Source: Akebia trifoliata (taxonomy: Eukaryota > Streptophyta > Magnoliopsida > Ranunculales > Lardizabalaceae). Taken from it: a DNA stretch of 64,000 nt. Both the position numbers and the translations under genes were made by a program. Shown one piece after another: positions 38,112 through 50,862 of this stretch (the stretch's first letter is position 1; every line of letters starts with the position of its first letter). The stretch lies in the NCBI GenBank assembly GCA_017979445.1, contig CM030711.1:39300757-39364756 (forward strand), read 5' to 3'. The notes under the pieces were generated by a model. The model searched no databases, was not told the DNA's origin, and worked only from the letters and a program-made list of their open reading frames with translations.

Positions 38112-41100
38112 TCATGTAAGAGAATTAGGTATACCAAGCTCATCATCAACAGATTTCCTAAGGCACTGGAGCTGAATTCTTAAATGTGACACCTGCCAAA
38201 GACAATGTACAATAATGAGAGATCCATGCAACTGCAAATCAGCTTCTCTTGTTCGTAAAATGCTTCAAGATATGAAATTATTGCAAAAAATTTAGCTTCT
38301 AGTATCAATCAAGTCTCGAGAGTTATTTCCAAGCAAGGAAGATCTTAGATGGACTCCTAACAGTGACTGATCAACATATTGATATGGAAGATCTTAGGTT
38401 GGGCATTACATGTAAGATTGATATGGAAAACCAGACTACTTGCTTAGGAGAATGTAATCTAGTATTACCGGGAGAAAGTGTATTATGAAATGTATTTCTT
38501 TTGCTTCTTCGCAGTCTTGACACATACAAGTGAAACTTGAGACGAGATGATTATTCTCTATCCCTTACTCATTTATATTGGTAGTGGAAGCTCTGGGGAG
38601 AAAGATGTATAAAGCTGTCAAAATAGGGAGTCTAGGAGGATTTGAAGTGAGAGAAGGAACTACCATCACGTCTACCGGAGAAATCTGGCATGCACGACAT
38701 TGTTGTTGATTAAAAAGCATGTGTACCAGTGGTCAGTTCTTACAAGGACTTTGTCTTTAGGGGGTATATAATATTGTCAACAAGGAGGGAATTATTATTA
38801 TTTTTTTTAATCATTCTTAGTAAGGTCATTTCGAAGAATCTATTATTATATTATAGAGGTGTATCAAATAGAAGACTCGTGACCATTGGTGTACATCATT
38901 AAAATGGGAAAGCTTGTCTCATGATCATGGTTTCAAAACTCGGTTTGACGTCTCATCTCGTCCATGGACGAGACCAAGTTATCTCAGATGAGACAATCCA
39001 TTTAACTCAATTTATATTGATTGATTTACACATATTAAAATTAAAATTAAAATAATTATAATTTTTTTAATAAAATAATATAGATTAGAAAATGTTTAGT
39101 TAGAAAGTATTTTTTATTTATATAATAAATATTTAAATTCTAAAAAAATAAATTATTTTAATCAAAATCTACAAAATCCCGGTTGACTTGGACGAGTTTT
39201 ACTGACTTGGACGAGATTTTCAAAATATCGTCTGAGACTTCTCGTTTATCTCCCGAGATGATGTAAATGTTGAGACACCTTGCATATCTGTATTGTTGCT
39301 GAACAAGACCAAGATGACTCGGGCCAAGACTTAACACCATTCTAATGATTTATGTGAATGGTTAGAATTTTGTAATAGGGAAATATCAATTAATTAGTAA
39401 TTAGGATCTTTCTAATTAAGTATGTTTTCTATATTTTTTATTGTCATAATTCTCTAGGGGAAAAAAAAAACTATTAGGGCTCATGTAATGTTTAACCAAA
39501 TTTAATAGAAGTTATTTCTTTAACATCTATATCAAGAACCAGTACACATGGCAATTTCTTCTACCAATAAAAAATAAGATTGAACATTAACATGATTCCA
39601 TAAATAAAACAAATGTACATGATTTCATAGATATAAAAAAAAACACAATTGAAAGGTTTGATATTGACTCTTTTTTAATCTTAACATTTGAGACTTCCTC
39701 AGAAGATTCAGAATCCAGCTTTATTCAAGTAACTCTGATCTTTAAAAAAAAATCATTAATACCTAATCATCAATCTATTCAATATTGATAATTCTCAATG
39801 GTGCAAAAGAAATGGAATATCTGAAGTAGGAGAAGAGATAAATCATAGTAAGAAAGGAAAGAAACCAAGGTAAAATTAATCACCTCCTCTTGAAGCAAAG
39901 AGAGAAGACCTTCAGTAGAAACAAGGCCACAGAATTCCTCCAACAGCTTCTCATCTTTAATACCTAACCATGTATGAGGAGGCAAAGCCACTAGTAATAC
40001 AGTTAGAATGTCACTGCCTCCCAGTTGTGTCCCGGTGCCATTAGCCAGAGCAGAACCAAAGCAACTCCTTGTTTTGGATAAAGGAAGCAAAGCCTCTGAT
40101 CCTTGGAAACAATCACTAGTCGTAGTGTCAAGCGAAGTGTCCTTGTCACCCATAGATGAGATGTTCATGCAACATGAACTTTCGGAAGACAACCATTCTG
40201 TCACAAGTTTAAATAGTCTAGTCTCTTGTACTTGTTTCAATACCTCTTCCTGAAACCAAAAAAAAAAGAAGATAATAATTCAATCTTTCAAGGGGATTTG
40301 AATTTTTCAAGATCAAAGCTAACCTTGACATCAAGCCTTCCTTTCTCCTCTTTGCTTAAATTTGAACCACCGTCCTCTTCTCTCCGAACTTCTACAACCC
40401 ATTTGACGAACTCCCTGAAATTGGTTGGAAGAGAGAGAAATGTAATGGAGAGAACTTTCTGAACATCTTTTACATCCTTTGAGCTTAGCAGGACAGGTAC
40501 ATCATCTATCAAATGCTTGACAGTGCCGAACCAGCTATCATGTTTACAGCTCTGCACAAAGTTCCAGCGTTGAATCCAGTTGTTCGTTTATAACTACCAT
40601 AGATCATTTAACAATTCCAGCAACTTCAAGCATCTATGTATTTTTATTTTTATTTTGATAAGTAAAAAAAAAAAAAAAAAAGATACATAAGATCTATGTA
40701 TAAAGGATCTTGTTAGAAAGAAATATTTTTTACATCATCTATGGAAATATAAGGACATGTGCTTCTATACGTAAATGTACATTTGAAAGATATATAAATT
40801 AGAAAGAATGATGAACCAATCCGTGGAAGCATAAAACATGCATCAGATACTAAGGTGGAGCAGGTAAAGCCAAGGTTTAAAATCTCATCTTGAGGAATTG
40901 TCTCAGTTGGGAAGAAAAATCATGACTCGACCAAGAAAATATGAGAATCCAAGACATTTTGAGACAATCCATGGAAATCCCTAAACATTGATTGTTTTGT
41001 TCCAGTTTTGGCCAAGACATTCAGAGACAGTACGGAACTTTAAAGCAACTGCTAATTCCACGACTATTGAAGTGCCTAGAATTGCAGCAAGAATTAAATC

Positions 41101-44100
41101 AACTATTTACAAACATGGAAGAGCTCATGGAAAGACATTCATCAAAGCGAAGCATAATAATCCATTGTGGATAATGGTAAGGGACTTGTATCCCATAAGG
41201 AAAACTACCATGAGAGACTTACTTGAGTGCCGAAGTGTTTTTTGTTAGTACCCTGGAAAGCTTACTTTTACAAGGACAAAAAGAGAAAGGCCAATAAGAG
41301 AATATTCTTGAAGATTGTGCTGTGTGAAACCTTTGACGAGGGTTTCCATTCAGATATTTCATCTATAATATACCCATTCTATTGCTCATTTGTTCAGCTC
41401 AGTTAGGTATGCATATGATTTTGGTGTAAGCCTGGGCACAGCCTGGAAGCAACCATTGGTAGCAATCCAGAACCCATTAGAGGCAATTACCTTAATTCAT
41501 TGGAGGGTATATGCTGGAAGGACCAATTTGTAGGTTATTCTCAATCTAACTCAACTTTACCAATATAATTTTTGGTTCACAATAGAGATTTATTATTGTT
41601 ATTGTTGTTATTATTATTATTTTTTAATTTTTTAATTTTTTTTTTTTGGGGGGGGGGGGCTAAGATAAAGATAGGAAAGGCCTTATGCCAGATGGTATCC
41701 AAATAAAGATTTGAAAGTTCATAGGAGAAACTAGATTTTGCTAGTGAACAAAGTAGTTTAGCAAAATTTTAGAAGGAAGAGTGGGTAACATGATACCCAT
41801 TTACAAGAACAAGAGTGATGTGGAAAGTTGTTTGGAAAATTTTTAGAAAGAAGAACGGATAAGAAGTATGATACTCATTTACAAGAACAAGAGTGATGTG
41901 GAAAATTTCACTAATTAGACAAGAAACACGATATTAAAAAACCCGATTTGGCCTTCCTACAAAAGAGGTCAATTATCAAAGCTATCTTTTTTACCAAATG
42001 AACGGATAATTTTGAGAAAGTAGGAAGAACTGATACTTGGTTTTCTTGAGTTATAAATTGCATATGATGGAACATCTAGAGATTTAATTTGGTGGTTTTT
42101 GAGGGGAAAAGGTCCCAATAAGTTGACTGATTTTTAAAAGGACATGTATGACAGAGTATTAATAAGTATTAGAACAATTTGTGGGTGAGATGAGAGAGTT
42201 TCCTACTAAAATGGATTAGCACCAGGAATTAGCCCAAATTCCATACCTTTTCTGCACTAGCTATGGATGGATTTACTAAATTGGAAGGAGAGGTCTTGAG
42301 GTATATGTTATTTGCAGATGATGTGGTATTAGTTTATGAAATGTGAAAAGGGTGAGTTCAAGCCAGAACTACGAAAAAGTGCTGTAGAAACTGAAGATTT
42401 TAAGATAAGTAGGTCCAAAATAGAATATTTATAGTGTTAACTTTGGTAAAACAATCCTAGGGATGAAATATACTAGTTAAGATTGAGACTTGCAATATTG
42501 GTGATGATGTGACCTGTAGAACCGACTCTGGCTAGATAAAGTAAAGATTGCTTCTGAACTTTTGCGCATTATCAGTTTAACAAAATGGGAAAATTCACTA
42601 GACAACATTTAGACCAGCTTTGCATAATGAAGTTCAATGTTAAATAGTCAAGAAACATGTCCATAGGATAAGCATAGTAGAGATGACGATGTTGAGACAG
42701 GCGAGTGTTAAGACTAAGAAAAATTATAAATAAGACAACTCAAGGAAATTTAGGAATAGCCCTATTGGGGGAGAAAATAAACAAAAGTTGTTTGAGATGG
42801 TTTGGGCATGTACAAAGAAGGCCGATAACTACGCCAGTAAGGAGCATTCTGATGCAAGTTGAGGAATCTAAAAGGAAAGGGACGCCAAAAATGACATGGA
42901 TGGAGGTAGTAAGAAAAAGGTATGAAGATACACACTCTAATAACTTATAAGCTAATAAAAAATAAGAAAATAATATATGCAAATTAAAGAAATACTTTTC
43001 ATATGCCATAGAGCTATCCAATAACTTAATTACTTCAAAGTGATTTATAATATTAAGCAACTACATTTTTGTCTAACAACTTAATATATAGGTGATTGGC
43101 ACACAAATGATTTCTCCAGTGATATTTTCCTAATCAATTTAATAAAGGGTGGCACTGCCTTGTGAGTCAGGATAAGTGTAGGGATGTGTCAGCAAAGAAA
43201 AAGAAACTAAAAGTTCATGTTATTGTTATAGGTAGAGCATAAAGATGGGAAACACAATATCTGTCACCCTGAAAGAGATAAACAAGCTTGGTTCTGTGCC
43301 CTCTATAATACTTCTACCCATTTTTACATTTGGTTTCCTTTCCCAACTATAGAGTTAAAGGTTCAAAAAAGATTCAGTAGCACTTGGAATAACTTAATTA
43401 ATCTATATATACATATATGGGTGGTGTTTGGAAGCCCTAAAGAGAGCCAAACATTTTTTTTAATTTTTGGTAGAGATCATCCTCACCAAAAATCAGCCCC
43501 CTCCAAAACTTCTAAACCCATCAAAAGTGGTTTACAAAAATCGAATGGTCCATGATTCTTCAATTGTAAAGTAGGGTTAGAAGTTTCGGAATGAGCTGAT
43601 TTTTTGAAAAATGTTTAGCTCTCTTTAGGGCCTCCGAACGCTTCCCTATATATTTATATATTAATAAAACAAATCAAAGCTACATACATTCACATACAAG
43701 ATACCCATATAGATAGTTCACAGACAAGAATCATACCAGGGTATAAAGCACAGATGGTGCTTTATGAGGACTTGAGACAATCATGAACCTGAAATGATTG
43801 AGAAAAAAAGGTAAATGTAGTCACATCCGAACAACCACCATTAAAGAATTGGATTCTTTATCGAAGCAGAACTAAGACAGAGATACAAATGACATTATAA
43901 ATGTGGATCATAGCCCTAAATCTACAACATGTCCTGAAGATGAAATAGATTCAACCAAAAAAGGAATTGGCTTGCAGCCAAAGAGGTAGAGGAAGATCGT
44001 AGCAGGGTAATGTCAGACGGATTATTTTATTCAAAATATAGAGTTCTACAAATGCTGTTTTTGGCTGACGAAGTTGGCCTAATAGGAAGATCATAGTTAA

Positions 44101-47100
44101 CCAATTTCAAAATTAGCAAGAACTACCATTGGAGTTCCATCAAGAAAAGTCTGTTGTTTTCAAGAAAATGTGTTTTAAATAATAAAACCATTTTCACAGT
44201 TCAAATTGGTAAATGATATAGTTCAAATTACGAAGATCATGCATAAATTTATACCCCCTTTTAAGTCCCGTTGCTTCATCAACTGTATCCATGGCTTCCC
44301 AAAGAAGTGCAAGTGGAACCCAATGAGGAGGATACTTAAACCGGGCAACATCCAAAATCAGTACCATATCCCTTCCAGCATGATATCCACCAATAGATGA
44401 GAAATGACCACTTCCTGTCTGTTATCAAAGAATAATCTTTCTCCTATTCTTAAATTTCAACAAGAAGGAAAAGTGTGACAAGAACATGAAAGACATGTCA
44501 ACTATAATCAAGGTACACTTGGCCTTCTATAAGTTAAAATTTGGAATTAATTTGAAGTTCAATTCAGTATTGAAAAGTTTCTAAAAGTTTATAATTCAGA
44601 GAACTTTGGAGAATTCTTTATTAAATGTTGCCAAAAAAAGGTCTAATGCTTTAGAAAAAAATGTGACAAGATCATTCTTTGAGGATTTTGTGTATAGATG
44701 GGATGTTCCTTGTGCTGGATAAGTTTCTTGTTTTCTATCATTTACGATTTTTCTTGTTTCTGTAGTGGGGCAGTCACCTTGGTCACTCTTTTTCTCTCTC
44801 TTTCTTAATAAAATTGTTTTATTACCAATAAAAAAAAGGTACCAAACTTCAACTTTGGACTTCTCTAAGTTAAAATTTGGAATTAATTTGAAGGAGTTCA
44901 ATTCAGTATTGAAAAGTTTCCTAAAAGTTCATAACTCAGAGAAATTGGGAGAATTATTTACTAAATGTTGTATTTTTTTTTTTTTTAAACAATGCTTTAG
45001 AAAATGATAGATCAAGAGCTAACAGTACATAACTTATTAGATCACAAAATAATAGTACTAAGGTAATAACCATTTGAAGAAGTACTTGTAGAAAAATGGC
45101 TTGTGAAGAGATTTCTCATAAAGAGACCGTGGGTTCAAGTTTTTATCAGTGTAATTTTCTATGGATACCCATCCCAAAAGGGGTGTCGAATACACTGCAT
45201 TATCCAAAAAACCAACAAAAAAAAGGTTAATAACAAATAAATTATGTGATCATTCCCACATGCATTTTTTCCCTTAGAGGTTTCCTAATTAATTTTTATT
45301 TATTTCAAATCTTATACTTTTTAAAAATTGGAGTCTTTCCTCATTTATGGACTTCTCCACCTAAAAAGACAAAATAACAAATAAATCTTGTGCAAATGCA
45401 TTGTAGAACCGTAGATATGATCCATTTAACGTTTGCAATACTATAGAGCTTAGTGAAACAAATACAAAACTACAAAGCATGATTCTTAGGAAAGAATAAC
45501 TTTGAAATACACCGTTGGGACATTTTATCTTCTTTATTCTGACCTGAAAACTAATAGAAATGTTTAAAACACTTCTCACTAGATCTAAAATCTCAGTATG
45601 GTAGCCTTAATAGTATCAGATTTTGAGTTGGAATACTAAGAGAGCCAAGAAAACATACACAATCAAGAAGTATGGTAGCCTAAACAAAGAACTCTTAAAA
45701 TGAAGAAATAAATAAATAAACAAACAAATAAACTAGTTTCAATAAGAGCTACAAGTGAGACAAGTGACCAAACTAAGTATGAATATAACCATTTGTGCAC
45801 ATATATTAACAGAAATTACACAATAAATTTAGTCCAAAGTTCGACAAATAGAATGAAAAAGGCCAGAGTATCTGGAATTGAAACATAACCTCAAGATACG
45901 TCCCACAGCCTTGTAGATTTCAGGCAAGCAACAAATATGGAGAATAATATGCCAGTTGGGCATTTCATTTAAGTTTGATGAAGATGGTAACTCTTTAATT
46001 GGATCCAAAAGTGAATATATTCCAATCAAAGTGGAAAAGAAGCTCGTTTGCTTCGTCAACAAAATCAGACATTGAATAAACTCAACAAAAAAATAAATTC
46101 ATAGACTTCGATACAACCCTCCACTAGGATAATTTAAAGAGGCAAGTATCTAGGAATGATCAATCAATGAAAAATTAAAAGGAAACAAGAAGATATCAGC
46201 GAACAAACTACTAAATGCAAGAAAGCTAAAAATAAAAAATAAAAAAATACCTGTTTGAAAGTTTGTCTGTGGTATGACGTGATCATATGACGATCTTCAC
46301 AAGACGTACATGCTATGACATATTGACGAAAATCATCAATTTTACTTTGGTTTGTTCGGAAAGCTTCAACTTTGGCTCCATTACAGATAGCCAAACATGC
46401 TACTTTAGCGAAAGTGATGCCTTCAGCTTTAATCTTTCCCAATGGTTCACAACAGTCCAACATAGATTCATCAAACCATCTCCAAGGTCCTATGAAAGGA
46501 ATCAAGTCATACCAAAAAAAAAAAAAAAAAAACTAAAGCATAGATAATCTCAAAAATCAATCAATTGTTTTGGAGATTGGTTAAGGTTGAAGTTTTTCAA
46601 ATGAGTGAAATGGAAGTTTTATCGAAGTGAGAAGGCCTTTTATGAATCGGAATACCCCCTATAGGTGTAGGAACATCCTGCACAAGTGACTTGGCCCAAC
46701 TTTCAATTTATAAAAATGTGGAAAACAGAGCAAAGAATCCATGATTAGGGACCTTTACTCTAGAAACATTAACTATCAACTTTATCTATAAAACGATAGG
46801 CATTGTTCATGGTAAAACCATGAATTATGATGAAGTTAGAAGAAGTTAGAACGAACACCCACAATCATTAACATTTGCTAAACATAATAATCGTACAAGC
46901 TACCTTTCCATTTTCTTCCAGGATCAATTGCAAGGGCATTCAAGACCATGGAAAGGCTGGCCAATCCACAATATGCAGGCTCTGACTGTGTTTGAAAGTA
47001 AGATATTAACTTAAAGAATCCTTCCATTGTTCCACTTTGAAAAGATTGAGCAAAGAGTTGCTGCGAATTCCAAAAGTGGTCAGAGGTCAGAATTCAGAAC

Positions 47101-50100
47101 AAAGAATTGCAAAAGCTGCAACTAGTCAAAGATTCACAACCCAAGAAAGCATGTTGGTGTGCATATAAGATGTCTAAATTGCTTGAGAAAAAAGCATTCG
47201 TATACTCGAAGACATTAAGCAACTTGGCCTCTATATATTCCTCTAGTCATAAATGCAACATCTGTTTAACATTCTTGTTATTTATACATGCCTTCCTCCT
47301 TCATGTTTGTATAATAAATAAGTTATATCTCCAGAAACCCTGAGGCATATGTCATTCTCAATGACAATGTACAAAAACATCGTAGGATTAACCTACACAC
47401 TGATTCATAAGTAATGCCAAACTTTTTAAATTACATTAAATGGAGGTTCGATATGAAATTCGTATAGTAGTAGATCAAAAAGTAAACTTAGCTTTCAATT
47501 GTTTTTCGAGAATTGCACGAAATTTATTACAGTTGGTAACACGGTAAATTGGAGTTGAGTATGTTCATATTACAAACCATATCAACCCGAAAATGACCAA
47601 CATGCTACCTTGATGTGATAAGCCTAAACCAGCAAAGTTAAATGTTATGACTAAAATCATAGTGCCATCTGGGATCCATGCCCTAATATACAACTTTGGT
47701 ATTATGGAATTGATTACAGATGATGTCATGTTATCCTTAGCATACTACAACCAATTGCAAAAATTAATACATTAAAAAGTTCTCTTTGTGATGAATGAGT
47801 GAAATTTGGCTAATCAGGAAAGTGAGATGGTTCTATCTCCAAATATTTGAAGCTACTAAGAAGAGTAGACTCCCATTTATGCCATCTAGGTGCTTCAAAG
47901 GGATTTGTTTCACACCACAACATCGCCTAAGGCACTCTCTCAAGTGGTTTACTAACCTTGTCCTCAATAGCTTTCATATTTCAGGGAAAGAAGATATTTT
48001 CTTTGTGCTCATCTAGATACTTAACCCAACTTGTCATAGTCAGACCCATGGGTTATCAACTGAATTACATCCCGTTTGCGATCTTGAGCATTGTTGTTCA
48101 CCTTAAAGATGATAAATGAATGAGAAGGTGATGCAACTGTCAAATGCACCATTAGATCATCCTCTATAGTCAGACCCAACTCTCGAAATGAGACAACCAA
48201 GAAAGTTTCAATATGTATTCTCGAACACTTCCATTGCCATCATACATGGGGGGATATATGCAACACTAGACGGGTATATTGGATGGAGTGTCTTCTTCGA
48301 CCCACCCACAAACTATTCCTAAATGATATCCAAAAGTTCTTTGGTAGTCTCCTTTACAAGTTCTACTTAACTATCTTGCACGTTTTACTTCCTATTAAGA
48401 TCTCTCGTGATCTTTTTGTTGTAATATGTGGCTCATATTGAGTGGAACACATATATAGAGAAAGCAGGCAGATGCTACAGTGAAACTGGAGTGGAGAGGG
48501 GAGTGCTGCATTCCAAGCGGAGCGAGGAACGCATAACGTACCGAACGAAACAAAGTGGAACGACGGTGGTACGGTACAGGGGGTGCAGGGGCAACACCCC
48601 CACGGTAAGGTGCAGGGGTATTATTGGAATTTTCTAATACCTATTGTATGACTAGGGTTTACTATAAATTCACATGATATAACCCTAATTTGACATATAG
48701 TGAAAATTCAGCCCCTCGCTCTTGTGGATGTAGGCACACTGCCGAACCACATTAAATCTGTGTGTTTTTATTTCTTTCTTGTTTTTCTCTTTTCGTATTA
48801 TTCATCATAACTGCCACGCATTGCACAACACTTTCTGTCATTGTTTCAAAAGATAGTAGGGGATGCACATATGCACCTTTTTAAATATTTGATATTCTAA
48901 TAAATAGTGTTTTTCCCAACAGAAAAAAAAAAAAAAAAACAATAATAAAAAAGGGTAAAATACACTTTGACCCCTATAGTTTGCCATAATTTCATTTTGA
49001 CCTCCTAATGTTTTGATAATCGCACTTACCTCCCTTATAGTTATCTAAGGGATTTACTTACCCCCCTGCCATCAAATTTCCATCAACTTGACAGTTAAAT
49101 TCCTTTTATAAAGATCATTTTGCCTTTTTAAAATGTTATTCTTTTTATAAACAAAAATATGCTTGTGAAAAAATGAGTTCAATGAATGCCTAGGCAGGGG
49201 GTGCATTTTAATTATTGTTTTAAAATTTATTTTTTTAAGGGTAAATTACACTTTGACCCCCTGTAATTTGGCATAATTCCATTGTAACCCCAAATGTTTT
49301 GATAATTGCACTTACCTCCCCTTTCACTGACAGTGTTAAAATTCAAATGTTATTTTACTATCTTACCCTCTTATTTTATATTATTTTTATTAAAAGATAA
49401 ATTTTAAAACAACAATTAAAATGCCTTAGTTTGAGCATTCACAGGCATGTTTTTTTAATAAAAATTATAACATTTTTAAAAGGGAAAAATGGTCTTTATA
49501 AAAGAAATTGAACTGTTAGGTTGACAAAAATTTGACGGAAAGGGGGTAATTGAACTCCTTAGATAACTATAAGAGAGGTAAGTGCAATTAGCAAAATATT
49601 AGGGGGTCAAAATAGAATTATACCAAACTATAGGGGGTCAAAGTGTAATTTACCTTTTTTCTAAGAAAAAATAAAAGGGTAAAATAACATCTAAATTTTA
49701 ACCCCATCAATGAAAGGGGAGTTAAGTGCAATTATCAAAATGTAAAGGGGTCAAAATGAAATTATTCCACACTATAGGGGGTAAGGTAAAATACACTTTG
49801 ACCCCGCCTAGGCATTCATTGAACTCATTTTTTCATGGGCATTTTTTTGTTTATAAAAAGAATAACATTTTAAAAAGGGTAAAATGGTCTTTATAAAAGG
49901 AATTTAACTGTTAAGTTGATGGCAATTTGACGGAACCCCTTAGATAACACTATAAAGGAGATAAGTGCAATTATCAAAATGTTAGGGGTTCAAAATGGAA
50001 TTATGCCAAACTATAGGGGGTCAAAGCGTAATTTACCCAAATGAAAATTAAACTCATATTGGTCAGACGTCAGAAATATAGAACAATAAAACACATTTTC

Positions 50101-50669
50101 AAGTTGAAAAAAATAAAACTTACAAATCACAGGCAATCAAAGAAAACAAAAACTTCAAATTTCATAGAATTGAAGATTATTCTTCTAAGTACATCGTAAA
50201 TTTCAGTAATTTTTTACTCTTTTATCATATGCTAAACTCAGAAGATGAAAAAGAATGAAGATTTCCAACAACAACACACACAAACAACTCTGAATTGAGA
50301 AATAAAACAAGAAATTTTACACATTATCAGAAGAGTGGGAAAAAAATTTATCTGCAAATCATAGAAAATCAAATAAAACAAGAACAAATTCAAAATTTAT
50401 AGAATTAATTAAAAAATTGTTTGTCCAGCTCCATACTCCTCCAATGAATTTTACAAAAATAAACCTAAAATTTCAGTAACCTTAGCTTTGATTCTTATCA
50501 CGATCAAATCAGAATTAAGAAGAAGAAGAAGAAGAACGAAAGTAAATAAAAATTCGAAACTACGATTAGAGATTGAAATTAAAAGAAACTTCACCTTCCC
50601 TTCGATTGAAGCGAACTCGATTGCAGGTGGAGATGGAAGAACTCGCCTGTATAGACTTGCTGTCGCCAT
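38112..50669 (-). CDS. PCS: phytochelatin synthase with an apparent one-base frameshift in exon 2
   Basis: Glutathione gamma-glutamylcysteinyltransferase: joins glutathione units into phytochelatins, cytosolic metal chelators, by papain-like (peptidase C83) chemistry. Exons on the minus strand: 50669-50595, 47061-46904, 46489-46251, 44418-44255, 43788-43737, 40551-40324, 40249-39884, 38192-38112, all with GT-AG borders. The N-terminus [20 protein letters not shown] fits the family. Motifs: [18 protein letters not shown] (catalytic Cys), [28 protein letters not shown] (His), [17 protein letters not shown] (Asp), and the C-terminal [21 protein letters not shown]. The exons sum to 1363 nt, one more than a multiple of three. 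In exon 2 a run of five T (minus strand) stands where four keep the family frame. Read as printed, translation stops after 41 residues. With four T, the product is 453 residues and the triad falls at 56, 162 and 180, as in Arabidopsis PCS1. Sequencing error or a real null allele are both possible. Confidence 0.92.
38930..39345. repeat. diverged catggttt/CTCG MITE in the last PCS intron
   Basis: Starts catggtttcaaaactcgg and has gacgtctcatctcgtcc and gactcgggccaagac words like the 13.3 kb hAT-like family. The right terminus is poorly kept. Confidence 0.45.
41770..42950 (+). pseudogene. LINE (non-LTR) reverse transcriptase relic in PCS intron 5
   Basis: Conceptual translation with many stops and shifts gives, in the order usual for plant LINE reverse transcriptases: [12 protein letters not shown] (41794 and a second partial copy near 41870), a [14 protein letters not shown] finger region near 41950, an [18 protein letters not shown] block near 42050, [16 protein letters not shown] near 42138, [14 protein letters not shown] (catalytic FADD) near 42303, and a C-terminal [11 protein letters not shown] block near 42798. 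It runs opposite to PCS. The only long frame (42705-42950) is the surviving C-terminal tail and is not a gene. Confidence 0.8.
43419..43646. mobile_element. short palindromic GAGATCATCCTC MITE in PCS intron 5
   Basis: 228 bp with ends gggtggtgtttggaagccct and agggcctccgaacgcttccc, both followed inward by aaagagagc or its complement. Only parts of the hairpin core remain (gagatcatcctcaccaaaaa; gaatgagctgatttttt). TA-rich flanks. This is a third terminal type for the family. Confidence 0.7.
44512..45006. repeat. L1-type LINE tail between about 150 bp direct repeats (PCS intron 3)
   Basis: Segments at about 44512-44663 and 44840-45006 are near copies (taaaatttggaattaatttg ... attcagtattgaaaagttt ... 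aatgctttagaaaa). Between them, 44664-44839 on the + strand reads like the end of a plant L1 ORF2 and its 3' tail ([28 protein letters not shown]) and ends in an A-rich tract. Confidence 0.5.
47990..48411 (-). pseudogene. Ty1/copia gag relic in PCS intron 1
   Basis: Minus-strand translation with shifts shows a copia gag (UBN2-like) order: a [15 protein letters not shown] block near 48230, [11 protein letters not shown] near 48155, and [18 protein letters not shown] near 48085. Stops and frame changes show it is dead. Its 5' part is cut by the LTR at 48417. The lower boundary is uncertain. Confidence 0.55.
48417..48830 (+). mobile_element. probable solo copia LTR in PCS intron 1
   Basis: 414 bp beginning TGTTGT and ending CAACA, with 5-mers ctttt before and ctttc after (4 of 5 match). 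The interior has a gggtttactataaattc promoter-like stretch near 48654 and a U5-like ctcttgtggatgtaggc ... ccgaaccacatt block near 48718. It is GC-richer than its surroundings at 48470-48620. No second LTR or internal region is present, so it is read as solo. Confidence 0.5.
48953..50038. repeat. 1.1 kb nested inverted repeat in PCS intron 1
   Basis: The outer arms 48953-49205 and about 49785-50038 are inverted copies, beginning gggtaaaatacactttgacc and ending in its near complement. A second inverted-repeat element of the same family (49239-49654, ends gggtaaattacactttgacc / ggtcaaagtgtaatttacc) sits inside, plus a third fragment at about 49676-49790. These are words of a MITE-like repeat; no coding sequence. 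Confidence 0.7.
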
Positions 50670-50778
50670 TTTCGATCTCAGATCTCCTTTTTTTTTGTTG
50701 GAATTTATCTATTTTCTCATCACTTCCACAGAGTTCAGACTCTGTGATTTCATACCAGAAGTCAGGAGGGTGACCCTT

Positions 50779-50787
50779 ATTTATATA
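50779..50787 (-). promoter_or_regulatory. candidate TATA box of PCS
   Basis: TATATAAAT on the minus strand, about 110 bases before the PCS ATG. This would put transcription start near 50750 and give a leader of about 80 bases. Confidence 0.5.
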
Positions 50788-50862
50788 ACTTTTGAAACAA
50801 GTTAATGGCATATAATTACAATATTACCCCTAACTACCGAGAGACGTTAATCAAGTTGATTG

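Noticed and set aside
42705..42950. 81-codon frame as a gene
   Set aside because: It is the C-terminal tail of a dead LINE reverse transcriptase.
46287..46547. + strand frame of 86 codons
   Set aside because: Antisense to PCS exon 3, which has clear family motifs on the minus strand.
50595..50669. Alternative splice sites that might absorb the extra PCS base
   Set aside because: Only one GT follows the family-typical EGK end and only one AG precedes exon 2 at the right place; no in-phase alternative was found.
383..50669. PHO1, FAO and PCS as a functional gene cluster
   Set aside because: Different pathways, mixed orientation and tens of kilobases of repeats between them; no evidence of joint control.
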